Source: DASRHT01 sp035293765 (GTDB taxonomy: Bacteria > Chloroflexota > Ktedonobacteria > Ktedonobacterales > Ktedonobacteraceae). Taken from it: DNA of 64,000 nucleotides. The notes below the pieces were generated by a model that made no database searches, was not told the origin of the DNA, and was given only the letters and a program-made list of their open reading frames with translations. How positions within the stretch are numbered: the first letter of the stretch is position 1; each line of letters begins with the position of its first letter. The position numbers were made by a program, and so were the translations under genes. Below are positions 34,004-41,523 of this stretch, piece after piece. The stretch spans positions 1 to 64,000 of the forward strand of contig DATGMF010000041.1 in assembly GCA_035293765.1 (NCBI GenBank), read 5' to 3'.

Positions 34004-35287
34004 TTAGTTGTACAAGTGTTGATTAATGTAGTCAATAATCTCTTTCCAGTTGCCATTAGCGGGCTGGAGGATATATTGCCCATCGCCTGTTGTGCCGTCT
34101 TGCAACACATTCTGGTTGCTCAGACCAATATGAGCGGTATGAGGGTCGTTGAGATCCATCTTCATGGCGAATTCCGTCAGATCGGCCAGAGACATATTCG
34201 TATAAATGGTATGTTGCAGAGCATTCATCGCATTGAAGAGGCTGGGCCAGGTTGACATCTGCTTGACTTTGGCTAGGGCCGCTTTGATGATGATCTGCTG
34301 GCGCGCTGAGCGGGCGAAATCAGTGCCTTCTGCCAGATTGTCGAGCACCTCGCGGGCACGAGCATAGCGGATGGCTGTCTCTCCATTCATATGCTGATTG
34401 CCCTTATTGAAGTGAACGGTAATCCAGCTTGCATCAATAGCCGGGTCATCATTTTTCGGGTACTTCGCGGTGAAAGCATCGGGAACGTAGACATCGACGC
34501 CACCGATGGAATCGATCAATTCGCGGAAGCCAGTAAAGTTGATGGTCAACCAGTATTTCACGTTCTGGCCGGTAACCAGCGATATTTTAGCTGCTGCTGC
34601 ATCGCCACCTACCGCCGGCTGCTGCCCATTGTTAGAGGCAAGCTCGTAGACAGAGTTGAGTTTGGTATAATTACCTGAGTTTGGCGGATACTGAATCCAC
34701 AAATCGCGTGGAACGGAGATGAGCGTCGTATGATGATTTTGTGGCATCAAACTGATGACCATCATCGAGTCCGTGAGATTAGCGCCATCATGGCCGCTTC
34801 CGCCGTAGCCCATCACCAGCAGATCGGTGCGGTCACTGGTTCCCATATAACCTGTTTGTGTGCTCAGAGGCGACTGCGTGGAGATGGCGGAGCCAAAGGC
34901 CAGAACGCGCTGTGCCGTTGTCAGGGTGAAGCCTCCAATAATACAGGCGAGCACTATCACGATCAGCATCGTGATCAGGCAGCCCTTTCCCCTGCGGCGA
35001 GGGCCGCGTCTTGATCTGCCACGGCCTGCTGGCTGCGGCGCTTGATAGTAGGGATATGGGTTGGCATTGGGTGCAACTTGCTGTGCCCGATTAGGATAAA
35101 TGGTGGCTTGCTCTGCCGGATCGGGCTGTTGAACATATTGATAAGGGCGGCGCTGCGACTGTCCCGACTGATTTTTAAAACTGCCGAGCACCAGCTTGCC
35201 CTGTTGATTTTGACTTTGATTTTGATAAGACGATGGCCGGACTGGTAATGTTGGTTCGTCATCTGGATTTATATAGTTATTTGACAT
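34004..35287 (-). CDS. LCP (LytR-CpsA-Psr) family cell-wall polymer transferase
   Basis: The 427-residue protein has a cytoplasmic Gln/Pro/Arg-rich head of about 100 residues, one membrane helix (about 103-125, ITMLIVIVLACIIGGFTL) and an extracellular LCP domain. Domain signs are DLLVMGYGGSG...LTDSMMVISL, SVPRDLWI (conserved Arg/Asp at the pyrophosphate site), the YWLTINFTGFRELIDSIGGVDV strand region and RYAR near the metal/phosphate pocket. LCP enzymes attach anionic or sugar polymers from lipid carriers to peptidoglycan. The ATG follows AGAAGGA. The pseudokinase-FHA gene lies 43 nt downstream and could regulate this step. Confidence 0.93.
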   Translation of the reverse strand: MSNNYINPDDEPTLPVRPSSYQNQSQNQQGKLVLGSFKNQSGQSQRRPYQYVQQPDPAEQATIYPNRAQQVAPNANPYPYYQAPQPAGRGRSRRGPRRRGKGCLITMLIVIVLACIIGGFTLTTAQRVLAFGSAISTQSPLSTQTGYMGTSDRTDLLVMGYGGSGHDGANLTDSMMVISLMPQNHHTTLISVPRDLWIQYPPNSGNYTKLNSVYELASNNGQQPAVGGDAAAAKISLVTGQNVKYWLTINFTGFRELIDSIGGVDVYVPDAFTAKYPKNDDPAIDASWITVHFNKGNQHMNGETAIRYARAREVLDNLAEGTDFARSARQQIIIKAALAKVKQMSTWPSLFNAMNALQHTIYTNMSLADLTEFAMKMDLNDPHTAHIGLSNQNVLQDGTTGDGQYILQPANGNWKEIIDYINQHLYN

Positions 35288-35427
35288 AGAGAATCCTTCT
35301 CCCAGGTAGAAAGCACAATCATCGTGCGCTGCTATGATATATGTTCAACCCATCTACCTCTGCGCATACCTCTTGAACTTCTTACTCCACTATTACAGAC
35401 GAATGAAAGAACAGGAAGTTGCATCTC

Positions 35428-36201
35428 TTATTTTTTGGTCCAGTCGTGCATTACCGTGCGATCCTTGCCGTGGCGCATTGCCACGATCTCGGCCATGATA
35501 GCCAGCGCCATCTCTTCCGGCGAAGTTGCGCCAATGTTTAGCCCGATTGGGCCATGAATCTGGGCAAGCTGTTCATCTGTCAGTCCCTGTTTTTTGAGGC
35601 GCTCTGCCCGCTCCCCACTGGTTTTGCGGCTGCCAATCGCGCCCACATAGCCGACGCGGCGCGAGAGCACAACTTTGAGCGTCGGCTCGTCAAACTTTGG
35701 ATCGTGCGTTAAGACCGCTACTGATGTAGACGGATTGAGCTCCATTTTCTCCAATACTTCATCAGGCCATTCAACAATCAGTTCGTCAGCATGAGGGAAG
35801 CGTTCGCGGGTGGCAAAAGCTGCACGCGCATCGATCACGACCACGCGATAATTGAGCGTTTTGGCAAATGTGGTGAGAGGGATGGCGATATGGCCCGCGC
35901 CGACGATGATGAGCGATGGGGGAGGGGGAAAGCCTTCGATGAAAACCTCAAAGGGCTGCCGTTCCGTTGCTCCTGCGAGGGTATAGGTGTGCGTATTGGC
36001 ATCTCCGGTCCAGATTGCCCGCTCGGCATCCTGGATGACTATACTTTCAAGCGTTGCATTGCCGAGCGTGCCATGAGCAGTTTTATCAGGAAACACCAGC
36101 AGTTTCGCTCCCACCTGCTCAGGGCCACGCACAACCGTTGCCAGCGCCACACCCTTCTCTTTCCCCAACTGGCCTTTTAGTTCTTCGTAAAGACTGCTCA
36201 T
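35428..36201 (-). CDS. XdhC/CoxF-type molybdenum hydroxylase maturation factor
   Basis: From the ATG at 36201 (GGAGAGGAT upstream) it has 257 residues. The N-terminal XdhC/CoxI domain (VALATVVRGPEQVGAKLLV) is followed by the C-terminal Rossmann domain (PSLIIVGAGHIAIPL, VVVIDARAAFATRERFP, LTHDPKFDEP, VGYVGAIGSRKT, HGPIGLNIGATSPEEMALAI). Such proteins bind molybdenum cofactor and help insert and sulphurate it in xanthine-dehydrogenase-family enzymes, here presumably the CoxL protein encoded upstream. It is the last gene of the cox region, separated from its partner by an inverted-repeat element. Confidence 0.92.
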   Translation of the reverse strand: MSSLYEELKGQLGKEKGVALATVVRGPEQVGAKLLVFPDKTAHGTLGNATLESIVIQDAERAIWTGDANTHTYTLAGATERQPFEVFIEGFPPPPSLIIVGAGHIAIPLTTFAKTLNYRVVVIDARAAFATRERFPHADELIVEWPDEVLEKMELNPSTSVAVLTHDPKFDEPTLKVVLSRRVGYVGAIGSRKTSGERAERLKKQGLTDEQLAQIHGPIGLNIGATSPEEMALAIMAEIVAMRHGKDRTVMHDWTKK

Positions 36202-36270
36202 GATGATCCTCTCCTCTTTTGCATAATATACAGTGGCGCTAAGGCTCAGATCAGGCAAAAAAAGCTCAGC

Positions 36271-36405
36271 AGGGCAACCGCGAGGGATTGCCCCTACCCA
36301 GACGTCCTGCCGTTGGCCCATTACCCCTTCTGCCCTGTGGCGGAGCCCGCGATGGTGGATGATGGCAGAATCGGATGGGTAGGGGCAATCCCTCGCGGTT
36401 GCCCT
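36271..36405. repeat. 30-bp perfect inverted repeat, MITE-like
   Basis: 36271-36300 and 36376-36405 are exact inverse copies (arm begins AGGGCAACCGCGAGGGATTG and ends CCCCTACCCA). The 75-nt interior is non-coding. The direct repeat TGCCCTGTGGCGG occurs at 36331-36343 and again at 36400-36412. The GTAGGGGCAA...GGTTGCCC motif type is familiar as an interspersed palindrome in Chloroflexota and Cyanobacteria genomes. It sits between the two XdhC-type genes in a 337-nt spacer with no gene. Confidence 0.8.
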
Positions 36406-36538
36406 GTGGCGGTGGCCGCCATCCCCCATCCCGTCCTGATCCGATGATGCACATGAACGATGCAATTCGGGAAGAAACCTGTTCGCTCTGGGCGAAGGAA
36501 TGTGTTTATCTGCATCATCGCGTCCCTACAGGGGTCTG

Positions 36539-36856
36539 TTACCAGTCAAGCCGTTCGACGAAAACGTGGATGGTGCCCCCGCAAGCCAGGCCGATCTGCT
36601 CGATGTTGTCTTCTTCGGTGATGCCGAATTCGAGCATCTGCGGTTTCCCGCTTTTGATCACCTCCATAGCGGCATGGACGACGGCGGGCTCGACGCATCC
36701 TCCGCTTACTGAACCTGCCAGCTCGCCGCTCTCGCTCACCGCCAGCTTGGCTCCCGGCCTGCGCGGCGCGGAGCCAGCCATGCTTACCACGGTAGCAATC
36801 GCAACCTGTTCGCCTTGAGAACGCCATTTCTCTATATCAGGTAATACATCGCGCAT
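36539..36856 (-). CDS. short XdhC/CoxI domain protein
   Basis: The 105-residue protein is the XdhC_CoxI domain alone: the helix VLPDIEKWRSQGEQVAIATVV, then SMAGSAPRRPGAKLAV, GSVSGGCVEPAVV and the conserved LACGGTIHVFVE end. In other genomes this domain is fused to, or paired with, a Rossmann domain protein, as here with the gene at 35428-36201. It is expected to help maturation of the CO-dehydrogenase-like enzyme. AGAGGAA lies before the ATG. It follows coxE by 56 nt on the same strand. Confidence 0.9.
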   Translation of the reverse strand: MRDVLPDIEKWRSQGEQVAIATVVSMAGSAPRRPGAKLAVSESGELAGSVSGGCVEPAVVHAAMEVIKSGKPQMLEFGITEEDNIEQIGLACGGTIHVFVERLDW

Positions 36857-36912
36857 CGTGTTCCTCTGCTTTCTGCGTCAATCGCGTCAAAAAGATATTG
36901 CGTCTAGATCTA

Positions 36913-38274
36913 TTAATAGCGAGCTTTGCTCCATCGTTCAACTGCTTGATGACGGGCCGCGGCGCTACGTACGGGTCTGCTATCGTCAATTTTGGAGAGT
37001 AAGTTCCCCAGGCTAATCAGGCTGTCCAGGTTATGGGCAGGCAGAAAATCGTCAATGAACGGCAATGCTGTTTTCATGCCAATCGTTAAGGGTCGGTAAT
37101 CGGGCGAGCCCAGCAGCGGGTTGAGCCAGATCAGGCGATGGCAGCTATGTTGCAAACGATCCATTTCGATCTGTAGCACGCCCGCATCTCCGCGATCCCA
37201 GCCATCGCTGATGATCAGCACCACTGCTCCACGGCCCAAAACGCGTTTGGCCCAGTGATGATTAAAGTGGTGCAGTGTGTCGCCGATACGCGTGCCGCCC
37301 GACCAATCCTGCACCGATTTGGCGACGTCGCGCACGGCATCGTCAACGTCGCGCTTTTTTAACTGGCGCGTGATGCGGGTCAGGCGCGTCCCGAAGACGA
37401 AGGTTTCGACGTTCATCAGGCCATTCGAGATGGTGTGAATGAAATGCAGCAGCAGCCGCGAATAGAGACTCATGGAGCCGCTGATATCGCAGATGATGAC
37501 CAGCGGGCGCGGCTTGTATTTTATCTCGCGCCATGTTAGTTCAATCAGTTCCGCGCCATATTTCAGATTGCGGCGCACAATGCGGCGCATATCCGGGTAG
37601 GAGCCGCTCCGGGCTGGCGCTTTGCGACGCGTCCGGCGCATCCCCAGATTCCAGCGCATCTCTGCCATCAACCTCTTGGCTTCCTGTACCTCTTCCCAGG
37701 TGAAGTTTTCGAAATCTTTCTTTCTTAGCTGCTCGATGGCGCTGTAGGCGGTACCCTGTGGCGGTTGCCCTGTATCATCGTCATCGTCATGCTCTTCGCG
37801 GACGTTGCGGGGCTGGCGGTGCTCGGTGGGGCGCATCTCCTGCCGCAGCTCTTTGCGCGTGTCGGCATTCATATGTTCCGCCAGGCGTTTACGCTCCGAT
37901 GGCGGGATGCGCATCTGACGTTCCTCGCGCTTGGCCGCTCCCGAATTCTCTTTATCTTTCTTGTTCTGCCTATCGCGCATCAGCCAGTAATAGGTGAACA
38001 TCTGGTTGAAGATCGGCTCTTTCTCGTGTTTGGTCAGCAGGCAGCACTTGAGAGTATGATAAAACTCCTCTTTATCGGTAATATCGATCAGGTCCAGCGT
38101 TTCAGCCAGCTCCAGAATCTGGTGCGGCCCCACATTAATATCCGATTCCCAGAGCAGGCGGCCAAATTCGGTCAAGCGGTAGAGCAGACGCTCTCCGCGT
38201 TCGATGTCGAGCGGTCGTAATTCCAGCGCTATTTTTTCCGGGGTGGCTCCATTGTCCTGTGGGAGTGCGTTCAT
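36913..38274 (-). CDS. coxE: CoxE-like VWA domain protein
   Basis: The 453-residue protein has a helical N-terminal half with a highly charged linker (Glu/Arg-rich, DDDDD near 165) and a C-terminal von Willebrand A domain. The metal-ion site DISGSMS (DxSxS) lies in PLVIICDISGSMS, with GGTRIGDTL and ISDGWDRGD further on. CoxE works with the MoxR-type ATPase CoxD to mature the molybdenum-copper or molybdenum site of CO dehydrogenase-like enzymes. The gene begins 6 nt after the coxD stop, so both are surely co-transcribed. Confidence 0.92.
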   Translation of the reverse strand: MNALPQDNGATPEKIALELRPLDIERGERLLYRLTEFGRLLWESDINVGPHQILELAETLDLIDITDKEEFYHTLKCCLLTKHEKEPIFNQMFTYYWLMRDRQNKKDKENSGAAKREERQMRIPPSERKRLAEHMNADTRKELRQEMRPTEHRQPRNVREEHDDDDDTGQPPQGTAYSAIEQLRKKDFENFTWEEVQEAKRLMAEMRWNLGMRRTRRKAPARSGSYPDMRRIVRRNLKYGAELIELTWREIKYKPRPLVIICDISGSMSLYSRLLLHFIHTISNGLMNVETFVFGTRLTRITRQLKKRDVDDAVRDVAKSVQDWSGGTRIGDTLHHFNHHWAKRVLGRGAVVLIISDGWDRGDAGVLQIEMDRLQHSCHRLIWLNPLLGSPDYRPLTIGMKTALPFIDDFLPAHNLDSLISLGNLLSKIDDSRPVRSAAARHQAVERWSKARY

Positions 38275-38280
38275 AGCTTG

Positions 38281-39255
38281 CTAGGCTCCCCTGATTTTCT
38301 GCAACGTCTTGCCCAGATCGCCGCCGCCAATTTTCAGTATATCGTCCTGGTATTTCAGCAGCGCGCCAAGCGTCTCACGCACCGGTCCCTCCACCAGCTC
38401 CAACTGGTTCAACACGAGCAGGGAGCTGATCCAATCGAGCGTTTCCGCGACACCGGGCGCTTTATACAGATCGACGCTGCGCAATTCGCGCACAAAAGAG
38501 CAGACCTGTCTGGCTAGCCGTTCTGGCACGCCGGGCATACGCGCCAGTACAATCGAGTACTCTTTTTCCAGCGTTGGGAAGTCGATCCAGTAGTACAGGC
38601 AGCGCCGTCGCAGGGCATCGTGAATCTCGCGCGTGCGGTTGGACGTGATAATCACAAAGGGCGGCTCTTTGGCCTGAATCGTCCCGATTTCGGGAATGGT
38701 GATCTGGAAGTCAGAGAGCAGTTCCAGCAGGTATGCCTCAAACTCCTCGTCGCTACGGTCTAGCTCATCAATCAGTAGAACGGGAGGCTTGCTGTTGGCA
38801 GGATCAATGGCTTGAAGCAGTGGACGCTGCATCAAAAAATCGGGGCCGAAAATCTCTTTCAGCTCATCCTGGCGCTTCGTGCCGCTTGCTTCCTTGCCGC
38901 GCTCCTGAGCGGAGCTAGACGCGAAAGCGGCGTTGGAGGGCGGAATTTCAAGGGATTCCATCAGACGGATATAGAGCATCTGGCGCGTATAGTTCCATTC
39001 GTACACGGCAGTGCTGATGTCAATGCCCTCGTAACATTGGAGGCGGATCAAGCGAGTATCCAGGGCTGCGGCCAGAACTTTGGCGACCTCCGTCTTGCCT
39101 ACTCCTGGTTCACCTTCCAGCAGCAGCGGCTTGCGCCGTTTGAGAGCCAGGTATACCGCTGTCGCCAGGCTGCGGTCCGCTACATAATTGTGGGCAAACA
39201 TCGCCCGTTGTACATCTTCAATACCTGTAAAGTTTGTCAACAAATCCTGCTCCAA
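38281..39255 (-). CDS. coxD: CoxD-like MoxR AAA+ ATPase
   Basis: The 324-residue AAA+ protein has Walker A GEPGVGKTE (near 47-55), Walker B LLIDELDRSD, sensor-1 IITSNRTRE and the arginine-rich DALRRRC of the MoxR group. CoxD is a chaperone ATPase that in Oligotropha is needed for assembly of the copper-sulphur part of the CODH active site. An insertion of about 30 residues rich in Ser/Ala/Lys (near 105-130) is unusual. The start is TTG at 39255 with GGGAGG upstream. It is followed closely by coxE. Confidence 0.93.
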   Translation of the reverse strand: MEQDLLTNFTGIEDVQRAMFAHNYVADRSLATAVYLALKRRKPLLLEGEPGVGKTEVAKVLAAALDTRLIRLQCYEGIDISTAVYEWNYTRQMLYIRLMESLEIPPSNAAFASSSAQERGKEASGTKRQDELKEIFGPDFLMQRPLLQAIDPANSKPPVLLIDELDRSDEEFEAYLLELLSDFQITIPEIGTIQAKEPPFVIITSNRTREIHDALRRRCLYYWIDFPTLEKEYSIVLARMPGVPERLARQVCSFVRELRSVDLYKAPGVAETLDWISSLLVLNQLELVEGPVRETLGALLKYQDDILKIGGGDLGKTLQKIRGA

Positions 39256-39374
39256 CGGAAGCCTCCCATAACAGACTATGCCACGCCGTACACAAAAAGT
39301 AGTACCCTTTATTCTAAGCTATACGAAAGGAAGTTAGCAAGTTGCGTTGCTCTATGGCTCTGCGTCACCGGGCG

Positions 39375-40478
39375 TTACACCAGGATCTTGCCATCTTTTA
39401 AGAAAAGCGTGTCATCGACCCAGACCTCTCCTGACGTGCGCAGGTCGCACACCATATCCCAATGTAGCGCGGACTGATTAACGCCGCCCGTCTCAGGATA
39501 ACTGGAGCCCAGTGCCATATGAATGGTGCCGCCGATTTTCTCGTCGAAGAGGGTATTCCTGATGCTCCGGCTGATCCGCATATTGTTGCCAAAAGCGAAT
39601 TCGCCCACGTAGCGCGCACCCGCGTCAAGTTCGAGCATTTGCAGCAGGAAGTCCTGTCCCTCGCGTGCGCTGGCCTCGACGACTTTCCCCTCCTGGAATA
39701 CCAGCCTGATGCCATCGACTGCGCGACTCTCGTAGGTCGCAGGAATATCAAAACGAATGACTCCATTGACGCTGTTCTCAATTGGTCCCGTAAAGAACTC
39801 TCCGCTGGGGAAATTGCGTTTGCCATCGCTGTTGATAAAGGTGCGATTCTCAATCGAGAGCGTCAAATCGGTGCCTTCTCCAATCACGCGTATCTGTTTA
39901 TGGCCCACCAGCCAATCAACCAGCCGCTGTTGCTGCGCTGCCAGCTCTTTCCAGCGGGCGATAGGATCGGGATCATTGAGGAAGCAGGCGTCGAAAACGA
40001 ACTCTTCAAAGTCGCGCAGAGACATATTGGCGTCCTGGGCGGAGGCATGTGTGGGGTAGAGTGTGGTACTCCAGCGAAAGGCTTTTTCCTGCTCGCGCCT
40101 GCGAAATGTGTTTGCAATTTCACGCATAGCTTGCCGACGTTTGGATGCCTGTGCAGGATCGATGCCGCTCATCGCTTTCGTATTGCTTCTTGCCCCGATT
40201 CTCAGTCGCGCGGTGGCTTTCTCCGCAAGCAATTGGTCAATGGGCGATGGCGTGATCAATTGGGTCTCGTTGCCTTCGCGCAACAGGATCTCGTCGAGGG
40301 CCTCCAGGTCAATCACCGGTATCGGCTGCGCCCCCACATGCAGCGCCTCCCGGTATAGAGCTTCAATCAGAGGAGCAGAGAGGGGTGTGCTATAAATGGC
40401 GAAAATATCTCCTGGCTTGAGATAGAGGCAATAATGGACCAGCGTATGCGCCCAGCGCTCTATGCGGATATCATGCAT
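39375..40478 (-). CDS. M29 family aminopeptidase inserted in the cox cluster
   Basis: The 367-residue protein belongs to the thermophilic aminopeptidase M29 family (AmpS/aminopeptidase T). Metal and catalytic residues are visible in EGTDLTLSI, YVGEFAFGNN (Glu), IHMALGSSYPETGG (His, Glu) and SALHWDMVCDLR (His, Asp). It removes N-terminal residues from peptides and needs two metal ions. AAAGGA precedes the ATG. It lies between coxM and coxD, same strand, after a strong hairpin at 40521-40569. It probably has its own promoter and no direct part in CO oxidation. Confidence 0.93.
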   Translation of the reverse strand: MHDIRIERWAHTLVHYCLYLKPGDIFAIYSTPLSAPLIEALYREALHVGAQPIPVIDLEALDEILLREGNETQLITPSPIDQLLAEKATARLRIGARSNTKAMSGIDPAQASKRRQAMREIANTFRRREQEKAFRWSTTLYPTHASAQDANMSLRDFEEFVFDACFLNDPDPIARWKELAAQQQRLVDWLVGHKQIRVIGEGTDLTLSIENRTFINSDGKRNFPSGEFFTGPIENSVNGVIRFDIPATYESRAVDGIRLVFQEGKVVEASAREGQDFLLQMLELDAGARYVGEFAFGNNMRISRSIRNTLFDEKIGGTIHMALGSSYPETGGVNQSALHWDMVCDLRTSGEVWVDDTLFLKDGKILV

Positions 40479-40520
40479 GGTCTATTTCCTTTGAGTTTGA
40501 ATGAGAGGCGTATAATGCGA

Positions 40521-40569
40521 CAGAAATCATGCAAATACGCTTGTTGCGGGCGTACTTGCATGATTTCTG
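40521..40569 (-). terminator. long hairpin after coxM
   Basis: CAGAAATCATGCAAATACGC and its inverse pair over 20 bp with a single G-T type mismatch and a 9-nt loop. It lies 38 nt after the coxM stop and should stop or attenuate the coxSLM transcript before the aminopeptidase gene. The T-run is weak. Confidence 0.6.
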
Positions 40570-40607
40570 ACATGCTACAAACAGGTCTTAACCAGAGCTA
40601 ACGATGG

Positions 40608-41474
40608 TTATGCACGTTCGAGCGCGCGGGTGATGGCGCGGCGTGTGACCACGATGGTCATCTGGCGGCGATACTCTTTCGAGCCGTGGATATCGGAGAC
40701 GATATCCAGCCCATCAGCCGCGTGGCTGGCTGCTTCCGCGATGGTCGCCTCGTCGAGCTTCTTGCCCACCAGAGCCGCTTCCACAGTTTTTGCGCGTGCC
40801 GTCTGCATTGCTGCGCCGGTGATCGCGATTCCTGCTGCCGTGCAGGTGCCGTCGGGGCCGAGCGTAATGGTGGCGGCGCATCCCGCAACGGCGTAGTGGG
40901 ACGCTTTATTCGCCAGCTTCTCGTAGGAGCTGCCCGTTTTGCCGGACGGCGTGGCAAAACGAACCTCTAGCACGATTTCGTTAGCAGCCAGAGCCGTGCT
41001 GAAGGTGCCGGTAATGAAATCGTCGGCTGAGATCGTACGTTTGCCGTTAGGCCCCTGCGCCACAATCTCGCCGCGTAGTGCCAGCACCACGCCGGGCATG
41101 TCGGAGGCAGGATCGGCATGAGCCAGGCTGCCGCCGATAGTGCCACGGTTGCGCACCTGCTGGTCGGCGATCAGCGAGGCCGTTTCCGCCAGCACCGGGA
41201 GCTGGCGACGCAGCAGGTCGGAACGCTCGATGGTCGTATATGTTGTCATCGCGCCGATGACGATCTTCCCATTCTCCTCACGGATGTAGGATAGCCCGCC
41301 GATGCGACCGATATCTACAAGATGGCCGGGTTGGGACAGACGCAGCTTCATGGCTGGTATCAGGCTATGACCGCCCGCCAACACTTTGGCTTCGTCGCCG
41401 TATTGTTGCAGCAGCGAGATGGCCTCATCCACTGTCGCGGCGCGATGATAATCGAATGCTGCGGGTACAGACAT
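40608..41474 (-). CDS. coxM: CO dehydrogenase-like medium (FAD) subunit
   Basis: The 288-residue FAD-binding subunit has the two motifs of the family: AGGHSLIPAMKLR near 35-47 and TIGGSLAHADPASD near 110-123. The C-terminal CO_deh_flav_C domain contains KLANKASHYAV. It passes electrons from the iron-sulphur subunit to FAD and on to the quinone pool. GAGGAG precedes the ATG. The gene is the third of the S-L-M order, 49 nt after coxL. Confidence 0.94.
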   Translation of the reverse strand: MSVPAAFDYHRAATVDEAISLLQQYGDEAKVLAGGHSLIPAMKLRLSQPGHLVDIGRIGGLSYIREENGKIVIGAMTTYTTIERSDLLRRQLPVLAETASLIADQQVRNRGTIGGSLAHADPASDMPGVVLALRGEIVAQGPNGKRTISADDFITGTFSTALAANEIVLEVRFATPSGKTGSSYEKLANKASHYAVAGCAATITLGPDGTCTAAGIAITGAAMQTARAKTVEAALVGKKLDEATIAEAASHAADGLDIVSDIHGSKEYRRQMTIVVTRRAITRALERA

Positions 41475-41523
41475 GATATTTTCTCCTCTTCACCGTCAAC
41501 TGAATCTATAACCAGCGTAAGCG

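Noticed and set aside
39519..40358. 279-codon plus-strand frame inside the M29 aminopeptidase gene
   Set aside because: Antisense shadow of a gene with clear metal-site motifs.
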